From Luteimonas suaedae (GTDB taxonomy: Bacteria; Pseudomonadota; Gammaproteobacteria; Xanthomonadales; Xanthomonadaceae): 64,000 nt of DNA. Positions 8,713 to 18,205 of this stretch are shown here, in pieces (position 1 is the stretch's first letter; every line of letters starts with the position of its first letter). A model generated the notes under the pieces. That model was given only the letters and a program-made list of their open reading frames with translations, was not told the origin of the DNA and did no database searches. The DNA lies in contig NZ_VSSP01000001.1 in NCBI RefSeq assembly GCF_008312895.1, positions 124,001 to 188,000 of the forward strand, read 5' to 3'. The position numbers were made by a program, and so were the translations under genes.

Positions 8713-9642
8713 ATGACGACCCAGGCCACCTATCCGATCGGCACGCCCGGACGCCCGTGGGGCGCCACGGAGAAAGCGGACTGGCTGTCGCGGCAGCGCC
8801 GCAAGCGCAGCTTCGAGACGGACGTACTGGCGGCGGTCGAGCGCCTGCGCCCAGGCTTCGACGTGGAGGAGTACGGCCGCCTGGACTACGGCCCCGACCG
8901 CTATCCACTGCTCGCCGTCAGGAGTCGTGACTGGCAGGACGGGCTTCCCGCCGCACTGGTGACCGGTGGCGTGCATGGCTACGAGACCAGCGGCGTGCAT
9001 GGCGCCCTGCAGTTCGTCGAGCGGCACATGGCCGGCTACGCGGGCCGGATCAACCTGCTCGTCGCGCCCTGCGTCAGCCCATGGGCCTACGAAAGGATCC
9101 AGCGCTGGAACATGCATGCGGTGGACCCGAACCGCTCGTTCCGCGACGACAGTCCGGCGCAGGAGTCGGCGGCGCTGATGCGCCTGGTGGCGCCGCTGCG
9201 TGATCGTCTGCTGGTGCACGTCGACCTGCACGAGACCACCGATACCGACGAGTCCGAATTTCGCCCGGCGCTGGCCGCCCGCGACGGCGTTGCGTACGTG
9301 CCCGACGAGGTCCCCGATGGTTTCTATCTGGTCGGCGACAGCGACAATCCGCAGCCGGAGTTCCAGCGGGCGGTGATCGCGGCGGTGGCGCAGGTCACCC
9401 ATATCGCGCCGGCCGACCGCGACGGCGCGATCATCGGCTCGCCCATGGTCGCCCCGGGCGTCATCAACTATCCCGTCAAACGGCTCGGCCTGTGCGCGGG
9501 CATCACCGATGCCCGCTACGTGACGACCACCGAGGTCTATCCCGATAGCCCGCGGGCGACCCCGGAGCAGTGCAATGCCGCGCAGGTGGCGGCGGTATGC
9601 GCGGCGATCGACTTCGCGTTGGCGCACATGCACACGGAGTAG
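8713..9642 (+). CDS. M14-family metallocarboxypeptidase-like zinc hydrolase
   Basis: 309 residues. Zinc motif HGYE (H88, E91) follows VTGGVHGYETSG, and HVDLHETTD holds a further zinc ligand candidate near 169-173. WNMHAVDPNRSF supplies the substrate-binding Asn/Arg typical of M14 peptidases and of succinylglutamate-desuccinylase/aspartoacylase relatives. No signal peptide is seen, so it probably acts in the cytoplasm on small peptides or N-acyl amino acids. The start at 8713 was preferred over an in-frame ATG 42 bases upstream because GGAGCGAGCG precedes it. Confidence 0.82.
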   Translation: MTTQATYPIGTPGRPWGATEKADWLSRQRRKRSFETDVLAAVERLRPGFDVEEYGRLDYGPDRYPLLAVRSRDWQDGLPAALVTGGVHGYETSGVHGALQFVERHMAGYAGRINLLVAPCVSPWAYERIQRWNMHAVDPNRSFRDDSPAQESAALMRLVAPLRDRLLVHVDLHETTDTDESEFRPALAARDGVAYVPDEVPDGFYLVGDSDNPQPEFQRAVIAAVAQVTHIAPADRDGAIIGSPMVAPGVINYPVKRLGLCAGITDARYVTTTEVYPDSPRATPEQCNAAQVAAVCAAIDFALAHMHTE

Positions 9643-9719
9643 GGCTCCCGGCTGGGTCCTGCGCTTGACGGCCACCGGCCGCTTGCGATGATGTGCGCCC
9701 GGAGACTGGAGGCGAGGCG

Positions 9720-10247
9720 ATGATGGTGATCCGGGACGCGACCCTTGCGGACGTTTCACCGCTGGCACGGCTCTGGTTCGATGCCTGGCAGGATGCGCAC
9801 GCGGCGATCCTGCCGGAGGCGCTCAGGCGCATCCGTACGCTCGAAAACTTCAGCGAGCGTCTGCTGGCGGCGCTCGGCGACGTGCGCGTGGCGGTGGATT
9901 CGGCGGGGGCGACGCTCGGCTTCTGCATCGTGGACGGCGACGAACTGTCGCAGTTGTTCCTGTCCGCGGCTGCCCGCGGCACGGGCGTCGCGGCGGCACT
10001 GGTGGCGGATGCGGAGACGCGCATGGCGGGATCCGGTGTCGGAACCGCATGGCTGGCCTGCGCCATCGGCAACGATCGCGCCGCCCGGTTCTACGAGAAG
10101 TGCGGCTGGCGGTGCCAGGGAAACATGACCAGCCGCTTGCCGGTGCCCGGCGGTATCTTCGAACTGGAGGTGTGGCGCTACGAGAAAATGCTGCGCCCCG
10201 CCAGGGAAGGATCGGCCGTGCCTGGTGCGTCGTCGCCGGACCGGTGA
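9720..10247 (+). CDS. GNAT family N-acetyltransferase
   Basis: 175 residues, one GNAT domain: IRDATLADVSPLARLWFDAW at the start, motif A (LSAAARGTGVAAALVADAE) in the middle and NDRAARFYEKCGWRCQG towards the end. The ATG at 9720 follows GGAGG at ideal spacing; a second ATG follows immediately. The acceptor substrate is unknown. It stands alone between genes of unrelated function. Confidence 0.87.
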   Translation: MMVIRDATLADVSPLARLWFDAWQDAHAAILPEALRRIRTLENFSERLLAALGDVRVAVDSAGATLGFCIVDGDELSQLFLSAAARGTGVAAALVADAETRMAGSGVGTAWLACAIGNDRAARFYEKCGWRCQGNMTSRLPVPGGIFELEVWRYEKMLRPAREGSAVPGASSPDR

Positions 10248-10509
10248 CGACGGCCAGCCGGCCAGGTGCGGTCCCGCAAGGAAGCGGTGTAGCCACGCGG
10301 TTCCCGAAATGCGCCGGGTGAAGGTCCGATGCGGCATCACCGGCGGGCATGCCGATGTTGCGCAGCACCCGTTCAGACTATGATCCGTCCGGCGCGGATG
10401 TCCGCTCCACAGAACGATGCGGCGTACTTGCTGTTCCGATCCGGCGTGGCTCCGATTCGATATCGCGCCATGCCGAGGTGATCGGATGCGGCCTTGTGAA
10501 GGAGAGACG

Positions 10510-10998
10510 ATGCAGCGGTTGAAGTCGGTAGGCATGATCTTGGCGCTTGCCGCGCCCATGGCGGGCGCGGCGCAATCGGGGGTGAACGTGGAACTGGACA
10601 ACAGGCCGGCGCTGACGCTGTCGGCGGCGAAACAGATCGCGGAGGCCGCGGAAGCCGAAGCGGTGCGGAACGGGTGGAGGGTCGCGATCGCGATCGTCGA
10701 CGACGCGGGGCGGCTGTTGTACTTCCAGCGCATGGACGACATCGCCAACGCCAGCGTCGACGTAGCCATGGCCAAGGCGCGCCACGCGGTCAACTATCGG
10801 CGCGACACCCGTTTCCACCAGGATCTGCTGGAGAAGGGCAATCACGTGGTGCTGGCCCTGCCGGACGCCATGCCGCTCGAGGGAGGCTTGCAGCTGTCGG
10901 CCGGTGGCCGATTGGTCGGTGGCATCGGGGTGTCCGGGGTGCAGTCTTCTCAAGACGGCGAGATCGCGAAGGCCGGCGCCGACCTGCTGGCGAAGTAG
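10510..10998 (+). CDS. Exported GlcG/HbpS-like protein
   Basis: 162 residues with a signal peptide (cleavage near AGAAQS) and a single GlcG/HbpS domain (LTLSAAKQIAEAAEAEA, VAIAIVDDAGRLLYFQRMD, VGGIGVSGVQSSQDGEIAKAG). Family members include haem-binding HbpS; many are of unknown function and are secreted or periplasmic. GAAGGAGAGACG gives a strong ribosome site. The next gene, an exported amidohydrolase, begins 115 bases downstream. Confidence 0.85.
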   Translation: MQRLKSVGMILALAAPMAGAAQSGVNVELDNRPALTLSAAKQIAEAAEAEAVRNGWRVAIAIVDDAGRLLYFQRMDDIANASVDVAMAKARHAVNYRRDTRFHQDLLEKGNHVVLALPDAMPLEGGLQLSAGGRLVGGIGVSGVQSSQDGEIAKAGADLLAK

Positions 10999-11113
10999 CG
11001 CCGGTGCATTCGAGCCGCGGAGAATTGGGCGGCTCCGCCATCGAGAGCCGGCGATTGACACGTCCCGTGCGCCGATTCAGGCTCTTTGCTGTTTCAAGTC
11101 CGGGTGCGTGTCG

Positions 11114-12352
11114 ATGAAAGCCTTGCTTTGGACGTTGCTGCTGGCCTGCGCGTGCCCGGTTGCGGCTGCGGACCTGGCCATTGTTGGTGCGCGCATCTAT
11201 CCGGCGCCGGAAGCGGATCCGGTCGAGCGCGGCACGGTTCTGGTGCGCGACGGCCGTATCGTGGCGGTAGGTGCATCGGACGAGATGGAGGTGCCGGACG
11301 GGATCGAAGTGATCGACGGCAACGGCAAGGTCGTCACCGCGGGGTTCTGGAACAGCCATGTGCATTTCCTGGGGCCGGTGACGCGTGAGGCGGCCACCCG
11401 CCCGGCGCAAGAGATGGATGCGGTGTTACGGCACATGCTGACGCGCTGGGGCTTTACCACGGTGTTCGATATTTCTTCGTTCAACGGCAACGCGGCGGCG
11501 CTGCGCAGGCGCATCGAGGCGGGCGAGGTCGTCGGGCCGCACATTCTTCACGTCGATACGCCGTTCTTTCCCGAAGACGGAACGCCGGTCTATGTGCGCG
11601 ACCTGCTGGAGGAACTCGGCGTGCCGAGTGCGGAAGTGGCCAGCCCCGAAGAGGCAAGCGGGCGCGCCGCGCGGCAGCTGGCCGCCGGCGCCGACGGAGT
11701 CAAGTTGTTCGCCGGGGCCATCGTCGGCGGGGAGATCGAGGTGTTGCCGATGAAGGTCGACATCGCCCGCGCGGTGGTGGAGGAAGCGCACCGCGTGGGC
11801 AAGCCGGCGTTCGCGCATCCGACCAACACGGAGGGGCTGGAGGTCTCGATCGCGAGCGGGGTGGACGTGCTGGCGCACAGCACACCGTTCTCGGGTCCCT
11901 GGGACGAAGCGCTGGTGCAGCGTCTGCGCGCCGCGGAGATCGCGCTGATCCCCACCTTGACCCTGTTCGAGGCGGAGCTGCGGCGCGAGGATGCGCCAGA
12001 CCAGGTGGTCGAGCGTTTCATCGCCGACGCCACCCAGCAGGTGCGGGTGTACACGCAGGCCGGCGGCACGGTGCTGTTCGGCACCGACGTGGACTACATC
12101 TCACACGTCGATACACGCCGCGAGATCGAGCTGCTGGCGGTGGCGGGCCTGGACTGGCGCCAGGTCCTGGCAACGATGACCACCGCGCCGGCCGACCGCT
12201 TCGGTCACGGTGAGCGCAAGGGGCGCATCGCCGCGGGAATGGAAGCCGACCTGGTGGTGCTGGGCACCGATCCGGCACTGGACATCACCGGCCTGAGCGA
12301 CGTGCGGGCGACGATCCGGGGAGGACGGGTGATCCATCGCACGGCGGATTGA
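11114..12352 (+). CDS. Exported amidohydrolase-family metal-dependent hydrolase
   Basis: 412 residues. A signal peptide (MKALLWTLLLACACPVAAA) precedes an amidohydrolase fold with the metal motif HVHF (H82, H84), further ligand candidates in FAHPTN and LAHSTPF, and the catalytic Asp in LFGTDVDYI. The C-terminal RKGRIAAGMEADLVVLGTDP is the family's closing signature. Periplasmic members include imidazolonepropionase-like and prolidase-like enzymes; the substrate here is undetermined. No strong Shine-Dalgarno is present before the ATG, which was chosen because it directly begins the signal peptide. Confidence 0.85.
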   Translation: MKALLWTLLLACACPVAAADLAIVGARIYPAPEADPVERGTVLVRDGRIVAVGASDEMEVPDGIEVIDGNGKVVTAGFWNSHVHFLGPVTREAATRPAQEMDAVLRHMLTRWGFTTVFDISSFNGNAAALRRRIEAGEVVGPHILHVDTPFFPEDGTPVYVRDLLEELGVPSAEVASPEEASGRAARQLAAGADGVKLFAGAIVGGEIEVLPMKVDIARAVVEEAHRVGKPAFAHPTNTEGLEVSIASGVDVLAHSTPFSGPWDEALVQRLRAAEIALIPTLTLFEAELRREDAPDQVVERFIADATQQVRVYTQAGGTVLFGTDVDYISHVDTRREIELLAVAGLDWRQVLATMTTAPADRFGHGERKGRIAAGMEADLVVLGTDPALDITGLSDVRATIRGGRVIHRTAD

Positions 12353-12455
12353 TTGCCGCCACCAGGCAGCTTGCTCGCTGGCGGATTGCGGTTGCGTAAA
12401 AAAGGTGCAGGGCGAGGCCCTATGATCGCCAGCGACACCATCACGGAGTGCGGCC

Positions 12456-12764
12456 ATGTATGCGGTTTTCAGGCAGACGCAGTATTCCCCGGACGTTCCG
12501 GTCCATCGGACCCCGGAGTTCCGCGAGTTCCAGCAGGTACACGCGGAGCGTCCCGGATACCAGGGCACGGTGGTGGCGGATGTCGGCGACGGTAGGCTGC
12601 TGACGGTGACGCTGTGGCAGACGGCCGAGGACATGCAAGCCGCCCGGCAGGCACTCGGGCCGGTCGTCGGCCGCCTGCTGGATCCGCTGATGACCGCGCC
12701 GTCGATCCTGCTCGGCACCGGTGAAGTGCTGGTCAGCGATATTGCCGACAACCGGGACCGGTAG
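12456..12764 (+). CDS. Small ABM-like ferredoxin-fold protein
   Basis: 102 residues with the beta-alpha-beta pattern of dimeric alpha-beta barrel proteins: MYAVFRQTQY at the start, PGYQGTVVADVGDGRLLTVT and LWQTAEDMQAARQALG. Such domains include antibiotic-biosynthesis-type monooxygenases and many uncharacterised small proteins. CACGGAG lies 8 bases before the ATG. It converges on the XRE regulator gene, with a 35-base gap. Confidence 0.7.
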   Translation: MYAVFRQTQYSPDVPVHRTPEFREFQQVHAERPGYQGTVVADVGDGRLLTVTLWQTAEDMQAARQALGPVVGRLLDPLMTAPSILLGTGEVLVSDIADNRDR

Positions 12765-12799
12765 GCAGTGCGAACGCGGTCGGTGAATCCGGAGTGCCC

Positions 12800-13639
12800 T
12801 CAGGCCCCTGGCTTCAGTGGTGGCAGCTTGAACCGCAGGACCCGGCCGACCAGCGACATCGCGCGCATCACCTTCGCGGTCTTGGCGTCGGCGGGAAAGA
12901 ACGACTCGATCGCCAGTTCCGACAGCGTTACCTCGACGGGCGTGCCGAACACGGTGGTGGTGCTGAGAAAGGAAAGTTCGCCGGCTTCGCTGCGCAGGCG
13001 CATGGGCACGGCGATGGCGGTCGGGTCGGGCGATTCGTCGTGATCCGGCGCCGGATAGGACAGTAGCTCCTGCAGCAGCTCGTCGAGGACGGGGTCGCCG
13101 CTGGTCTCGACCTGCCTGCGCAGGCGCTGTATCAGGTGCGCGCGCCACTGGCCGAGGTTGACGATGCGCGGTGCCACGCCGTCCGGGTGCAGGCTCAGGC
13201 GCAGCACGTTGATCGGCGGCTCGAGCAGCGCCGGCGCCACGCCCCGGAGAAACGGCACCAGTGCACGGTTGGCCGCGTGCATCTGCCAGTGGCGGTCGAC
13301 GGCGAGCGCCGGATACGGCTCGTGGCCGCGCAGCAACAGGGCGATCGTCCGCCGCGCCGCCTCCAGGTTCGAGTCGTCCAGCGCATGCTCGCCGTAGACC
13401 GGGGCGTAACCCGCCGCGGTGAACATGCGGTTGCGATCGCGCAGCGGAACGTCGAGCCGGTCCGACAGCCGCAACAGCATCGCGCGGCTGGGGACGGAAC
13501 GGCCGTTCTCGAGGAAGCTCAGGTGGCGCGACGAGATGTCGGCCAGGCCGGCGAGGGCTTCCTGCGAGAGCAGTCGCCGGCGGCGCCAGTCGCGCAGTTG
13601 CTCCCCCACCGGGGGGCGTTCGGATGCGGAAATAGTCAT
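12800..13639 (-). CDS. XRE-family regulator with MmyB-like ligand domain
   Basis: 279 residues. An XRE helix-turn-helix covers about 11-66 (LRDWRRRRLLSQEALAGLAD, then ISSRHLSFLENGRSVPS). From about 105 the MmyB-like (PAS-related, fatty-acid-binding in characterised cases) domain follows, with YPALAVDRHWQMHAANRA and SFLSTTTVFGTPVEVTLSEL near the end. MmyB-type regulators usually control a neighbouring oxidoreductase or membrane gene. Here the divergent neighbour is a small membrane protein, and a 19-bp palindrome lies between them. Confidence 0.9.
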   Translation of the reverse strand: MTISASERPPVGEQLRDWRRRRLLSQEALAGLADISSRHLSFLENGRSVPSRAMLLRLSDRLDVPLRDRNRMFTAAGYAPVYGEHALDDSNLEAARRTIALLLRGHEPYPALAVDRHWQMHAANRALVPFLRGVAPALLEPPINVLRLSLHPDGVAPRIVNLGQWRAHLIQRLRRQVETSGDPVLDELLQELLSYPAPDHDESPDPTAIAVPMRLRSEAGELSFLSTTTVFGTPVEVTLSELAIESFFPADAKTAKVMRAMSLVGRVLRFKLPPLKPGA

Positions 13640-13673
13640 ATGTGGACGATAGCCGATTGCGGGTCGCGGCCGT

Positions 13674-13692
13674 CATTACCTGCCAGGTAATG
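13674..13692. promoter_or_regulatory. Candidate operator, 19-bp perfect palindrome
   Basis: CATTACCTGCCAGGTAATG has 9-bp arms around a single central C. It sits 34 bases before the XRE/MmyB gene and 67 bases before the divergent membrane-protein gene, the expected place for one operator controlling both. The sequence is unusually AT-balanced against its surroundings. Confidence 0.6.
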
Positions 13693-13759
13693 GTTTCGGG
13701 TGCGGCCGCGGTCCAGCATTGTCCCGAACCGATCACGATCCGACCTTAAGGAGTCCGCC

Positions 13760-14179
13760 ATGTCGTTGCAACGCACATTCGCCAGCCCGAACTTCCTGCC
13801 CCGCCTGCTGCTCGCGGACGGTCTCGCGACCGGCGCCACGGCCCTTCTGCTGCTCACCGCGGCCGACGTACTTGCGCCGCTGCTGCAACTGCCAGCGGGC
13901 CTGCAGCGCATCGCCGGCCTGATCTGCGTGCCCTTCGTGGCATGGGTGCTCATGCTCTCGCGCCATTCCACGGTGCCGCGCGGCGCAATGAACGCCGTGA
14001 TCGCGATCAACCTCGCCTGGGTGGCCGGCAGTGCATGGGTGGCCTTCGGCGGCAACTGGCAGCCGAGCCCACTCGGGGTCGCCTTCGTCACCGCGCAGGC
14101 GCTGGTGGTGCTGGCCTTCGCCGAACTCGGCTGGTTCGGCCTACGTGCCTCGCGCCGGACTGCGCCCGTTCCAGCCTGA
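13760..14179 (+). CDS. Four-helix integral membrane protein
   Basis: 139 residues with four predicted membrane helices (about 18-38, 47-67, 77-97, 105-127) and short loops. No catalytic motif is visible and I do not recognise the family with confidence. TTAAGGAG gives a strong ribosome site. It is divergent from the MmyB-type regulator, sharing the 19-bp palindrome, so it is the likely regulatory target. Confidence 0.75.
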   Translation: MSLQRTFASPNFLPRLLLADGLATGATALLLLTAADVLAPLLQLPAGLQRIAGLICVPFVAWVLMLSRHSTVPRGAMNAVIAINLAWVAGSAWVAFGGNWQPSPLGVAFVTAQALVVLAFAELGWFGLRASRRTAPVPA

Positions 14180-14673
14180 GCTCGGGCGGCTGCATCGGTC
14201 GACATCGCCGGCCCGGAAGCACGAGGCCGGCGACGTCCCGCAAGCCCTGCTAGTGCGCCGAGCTGACGCTGCTGAGCACGAAACCAGCGGAAGATCATCG
14301 GCCATTCGACGATCATCCGCGCCGTGATCGCCGACGATCGTTACCCCGATCGCGCTCAACCGGGCGCGATGTCGCGTGGATCGAGAAAGCGAACGACCGA
14401 AGCAGATCGGTCGATATCAACGCCTCCGGACAAGAAGAGGCGGAAGGCCGTGGGAACGGATTCGCACACCGGCTCAACTGCTCCTCGGTGCGTTCGGGCC
14501 TGCTTGCGCGCGCAGTGCCACAACGATCACACAATCGCATCGCGACGCGCAGCTTGCGACCAACGGCTTATGGATGCTCCCGGCATGCCGTGCTAGCTTG
14601 TTTTCGGAGAGGTATTTCAGTTGGCCGTCATGCGTTTGCGCTTGGCGGTCCTTGCATTTTTCCGGGAAATCGA
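14180..14673. other. Intergenic, no gene recognised
   Basis: About 490 bases upstream of the autotransporter gene. It is rich in GATC/CGATC words near 14310-14360 but shows no convincing coding frame, hairpin or repeat. The autotransporter frame stays open back to 14488, yet that stretch reads as Arg/Ser-rich noise. Confidence 0.45.
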
Positions 14674-17600
14674 ATGTCCTACCCGACGCAGAAGCGCGGT
14701 CCGCGCTCCCGTGCACGAAGCTATGCGTGCCATCCGCCGCTGCCGCCGCTCTGGCAGCAATCCATCATCGACAATGCACGCCTCGAGGTTCGGCGCCTCG
14801 AGTCGCAGCGGCGCTTGAAGATGCTGTCGCTGTCCGTCGCGACCGCGGTGATGACGGGGGCGTTCGCACGGCCCGGCGCCGTGCATGCGGTCGACTACCA
14901 GGATACGATCACCGGCGTCGCCGACAACGATCGCGATGGCGGCAGCGGCGGTTACGACCCCGGCTACGACATCGTCGAGCAGGACGGCATGCTGCATTAC
15001 CGCTTCGCCGATGGCGACAGCGTGGCGTTGGAAGGCGTCGACAACGACGTGCATGCAATGTCCATCACCAGCGGCAACCCGCCGGTGGCGCTCGACGTGG
15101 TCGGCGGCGGATGGCTGGAGCTGTCGGCGATCCGCGGCGAGAGCAGCACCGTGGGCAGCGCGGTCGGCATCCTCAACGACGGCAATACGGTCACCGTCAA
15201 TGGCAACACCAGGATCTCCACCAACGCCAACGACCTGGATTTCGGTATGGTCCGGGGTAACGGTGCGCAAGGGGTGATCGGCCGCGGCCGCAGCACCACG
15301 ATCTTCAACGGCGCCACCGACATCCACGCCCGTACGCAGGGCCATGCGCGTGCGGTCTGGGCCGATAGAACCAGCGCCATCATCTTCAACGGCCCGACCA
15401 CGATCCTGGCCGAGAGCCGCGGCACGCTCGATGCGGTCTACAGCTTCGATGGCCGCATCACCTTCAACGGAGACACCACCATCTCGGCGCTGTCGATCTG
15501 GCCCAGCGACAACGCCCATGCGATCTACAACGACGGCGTCGGCAGCCGGCTGACGGTGAACGGCGACCTGTCGCTGACCACGGTCGCGATGGGCTCGACC
15601 GCATTCGGCGTGCGCAACCAGGGGAACATGGAAGTCAACAGCGACACCACGGTCGATGTCCAGGGGCCCCGCTCCACGCACGGGATCGCCAACACGCATT
15701 GGCGGGCGCGGATGACCTGGAATGGCGACGTCGACGTGCGCGTACGCAGCGAAGGGCCGGAAAACGGCTACACGCCGTTCGGCAAGCCCTCCGGACTCAG
15801 CAACGACCGCTCGCCCGGTGCGGTGATGACGTTCAACGGCGCCGTCAATGTCGATGTCGTCTCGGAAGCGGAAACCTACGGCACCGTCAACAGCGGCATC
15901 ATCGACTTCACCTCGCCCACCGCACCGGTGTCGTTCACCGTCGCCGCCGCTTGCGACCCGCCCAACACCCCGAATTGTGACCGTGACGTGTACGGCGTCC
16001 GCAACTTCGGCACTGTCAACGTTGCCGGCGGCTTGACCGTGTCGACGACCGCGGCCGGCACCGGCGCTGCGTACTCGATCTGGAGCGTGCCGATCGACAT
16101 CCAGGACGCCAGCGTCACCGTCAACCAGGCAGGCGGGCAGCGCGTGCAGCTCGACGGCGACATCGCGACCGCGACCGCGACCGAAACCGCCAACGGCAAC
16201 ATCGGCTCGGTCGACATCAATTTCGACACGTCCGATTCCTGGCTGCGCGGCATCGTCGTCGGCCGGCAGACCGATGCGGGATACAGCGTCGGCGGGACCG
16301 ACCTGGAATTCTCCGGCGGCGCTGCGTGGATTCCGCAGGGCGCCGGCACGTTGAGCAACGATTTCGGCACGGGCTCGTTGGCCATCGGCAACGGCGGCAC
16401 GATCGATATGGCCGGGCACTGGGGCGGCTTCGAACCCGGCGCGGTGCCGGATCACACTTATCGCACGCTGGTCGTCGACAGTAGCAGCGGCGCCAGCGCG
16501 ACCCTGGAAGATGGCGCGAGGTTCATGCTGCTCAGCGACATCACCGGCATCTCCGGCACGGCCACAGCCGACCGGATCGTGTTCGGCAGCGGCATCGCGG
16601 CGTTCTCCGCGACCGGTACGCAGAACGTCGCCATCGTCTACGACCCGGTGCTGGACGACACCTCCTGGGTCGACGCAACGGCCCTGCGCGACGGCACCAC
16701 GATCGAGGCCGCGGTGCCGATCGACATCGTCGACGCCAGCGCCGCCGCCGGCGGAGATGCCGCGTTCTCCTCCGTGGCGGGCCTGGACCGCGAGTGGAGC
16801 AACACCTTCGAGAACGCGCTGGTACGTTTCGCATATGCCCCGCAGGTGGCACTGAGCGACGACGGCAGCAAGGTCGTGCTGACCGGCATCGCCATCCGGG
16901 GGACGGATGACGGTGGCGGCGGCGATCCGGTCGGCGGCGGCGATCCGGGCGGCGGAGAAGATGGCGGCGGCGAGACCGGTGGCGGCGAAACCGGCGGTGG
17001 CGAGACCGGCGGTGGTGAGACGGGTGGTGGTGAAGGGACCGGTGGTGGCAACGGCGACGGCGGTGGTTCGGATACGGGCGACGGTACGGGCGGCGGAGCC
17101 GTCGGGATCCGGCCGTCGGAAACCGTCCTGACGGCGGCCGAGGCCGTGGACAGCGCCGTCGAGCTGTGGAAGCTCGGCGAGTCCGGCGCCCTGCGGCGCG
17201 TGCAGGGTCTGGTGCGCGGCGGCGATGCCGACCGCGCCGGCGTCTGGGCGCGGATCGACGGCGGCAGGCTGACCGCGGATTCCGCGTACTCCCGCGGTCA
17301 TCGCCAGGACTACAGCGGCGTGAGCGCCGGCGCCGATCGTCGCTTCGCGCTCGGTGCCGGTGCCAACTTCACCGGCGTCAGCGCAGGCCGCATCCGTTCG
17401 ACCGCGGACTACGCGCAGGGCAGGGGCGAGCTGACCGGGACCACGGTCGGCCTCTACAGCACCTGGATCGCCGACGGCGGCGCCTACGTTCTCATCGGGG
17501 CCGAAACCACTTCGCTGGAGAACCGCTACACGGCCCGCGATTCCACCGGTACCGACATCGCCGGACGCTACCGGACCCGCGCGCGACGGCTGCACGCCGA

Positions 17601-18039
17601 AGGCGGGTATCCGTTCCGGTTCGCGCAGTCCTGGTACGTCGAACCGCAGCTCGGCGTGTCCGTCGGCGTCGTCGACGGCCGCGAGCATGTGACCAGCAAC
17701 GGCGTGCGCGTCGCCCACGACGATTACGACATCTCGTTCGCGCGCGCCGGCGTCGCCGTCGGACGGACGTTGCAGGGCCCGCGGCTGGGCGGCAATGCGT
17801 ACGTGCGCGCGTCCGCGCGGCACGACTTCGGCGACGATCCGCGCATTGCGGCTTCCCGCGACGGCGGTGGCATCGTTCCCGAGACCGCCGACCGTACCGG
17901 CACCGGCGGCGAGTTCGCGGCGGGCGCCGATCTCGCCGTCGGCGCACGCACCGGCCTGTTCTTCGAGGCATCGCGGACGACCGGCACCCGGACCGAACGC
18001 GACTGGGGCGTCCGCGCCGGATTGCGCTACAGCTGGTAG
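14674..18039 (+). CDS. Autotransporter (type V secretion) adhesin-like protein
   Basis: 1121 residues from the ATG at 14674. An unusual basic N-terminal extension of about 49 residues precedes a signal-like core (LSLSVATAVMTGAFARPGAVHA). Residues about 85-740 are a passenger of short beta-strand repeats built on T-x-NG-x-TT-I patterns (VTVNGNTRIS, IIFNGPTTILAES, ITFNGDTTISALS), as in pectin-lyase-like beta-helices. A Gly-rich linker with repeated GGGETGGGE (about 745-810) leads into the C-terminal beta-barrel (about 830-1121) that ends in ...GVRAGLRYSW, the aromatic-terminated outer-membrane signature. An internal ATG at 14821 would remove the extension. Confidence 0.88.
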   Translation: MSYPTQKRGPRSRARSYACHPPLPPLWQQSIIDNARLEVRRLESQRRLKMLSLSVATAVMTGAFARPGAVHAVDYQDTITGVADNDRDGGSGGYDPGYDIVEQDGMLHYRFADGDSVALEGVDNDVHAMSITSGNPPVALDVVGGGWLELSAIRGESSTVGSAVGILNDGNTVTVNGNTRISTNANDLDFGMVRGNGAQGVIGRGRSTTIFNGATDIHARTQGHARAVWADRTSAIIFNGPTTILAESRGTLDAVYSFDGRITFNGDTTISALSIWPSDNAHAIYNDGVGSRLTVNGDLSLTTVAMGSTAFGVRNQGNMEVNSDTTVDVQGPRSTHGIANTHWRARMTWNGDVDVRVRSEGPENGYTPFGKPSGLSNDRSPGAVMTFNGAVNVDVVSEAETYGTVNSGIIDFTSPTAPVSFTVAAACDPPNTPNCDRDVYGVRNFGTVNVAGGLTVSTTAAGTGAAYSIWSVPIDIQDASVTVNQAGGQRVQLDGDIATATATETANGNIGSVDINFDTSDSWLRGIVVGRQTDAGYSVGGTDLEFSGGAAWIPQGAGTLSNDFGTGSLAIGNGGTIDMAGHWGGFEPGAVPDHTYRTLVVDSSSGASATLEDGARFMLLSDITGISGTATADRIVFGSGIAAFSATGTQNVAIVYDPVLDDTSWVDATALRDGTTIEAAVPIDIVDASAAAGGDAAFSSVAGLDREWSNTFENALVRFAYAPQVALSDDGSKVVLTGIAIRGTDDGGGGDPVGGGDPGGGEDGGGETGGGETGGGETGGGETGGGEGTGGGNGDGGGSDTGDGTGGGAVGIRPSETVLTAAEAVDSAVELWKLGESGALRRVQGLVRGGDADRAGVWARIDGGRLTADSAYSRGHRQDYSGVSAGADRRFALGAGANFTGVSAGRIRSTADYAQGRGELTGTTVGLYSTWIADGGAYVLIGAETTSLENRYTARDSTGTDIAGRYRTRARRLHAEGGYPFRFAQSWYVEPQLGVSVGVVDGREHVTSNGVRVAHDDYDISFARAGVAVGRTLQGPRLGGNAYVRASARHDFGDDPRIAASRDGGGIVPETADRTGTGGEFAAGADLAVGARTGLFFEASRTTGTRTERDWGVRAGLRYSW

Positions 18040-18205
18040 CGTGTCGGCCTCATGAAGAAGCGCGTGCCCGGCGCGAGGCGGCGACCGGCTCGGGAGATCG
18101 GGCGCGCGCGTCGTCTCCGGAATAAACCACGGAGGCGAAGCGCCATGCGCGCGGCGTCCCGTTCCGGCTTTCGGTCCGCACCGATGGGATCGGTCGCGTC
18201 CCCGG

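Noticed and set aside
16909..17100. Regular GGCGGCGA/GGTGGTGA repeats that look array-like
   Set aside because: They encode the GGGETGGGE linker of the autotransporter; unit length and lack of spacers exclude a CRISPR array.
14617..17823. Open frame of over 1000 codons on the minus strand
   Set aside because: It is the exact antisense of the autotransporter gene; the plus-strand product has clear passenger, linker and barrel features, while the antisense product is Arg/Ala/Val noise.
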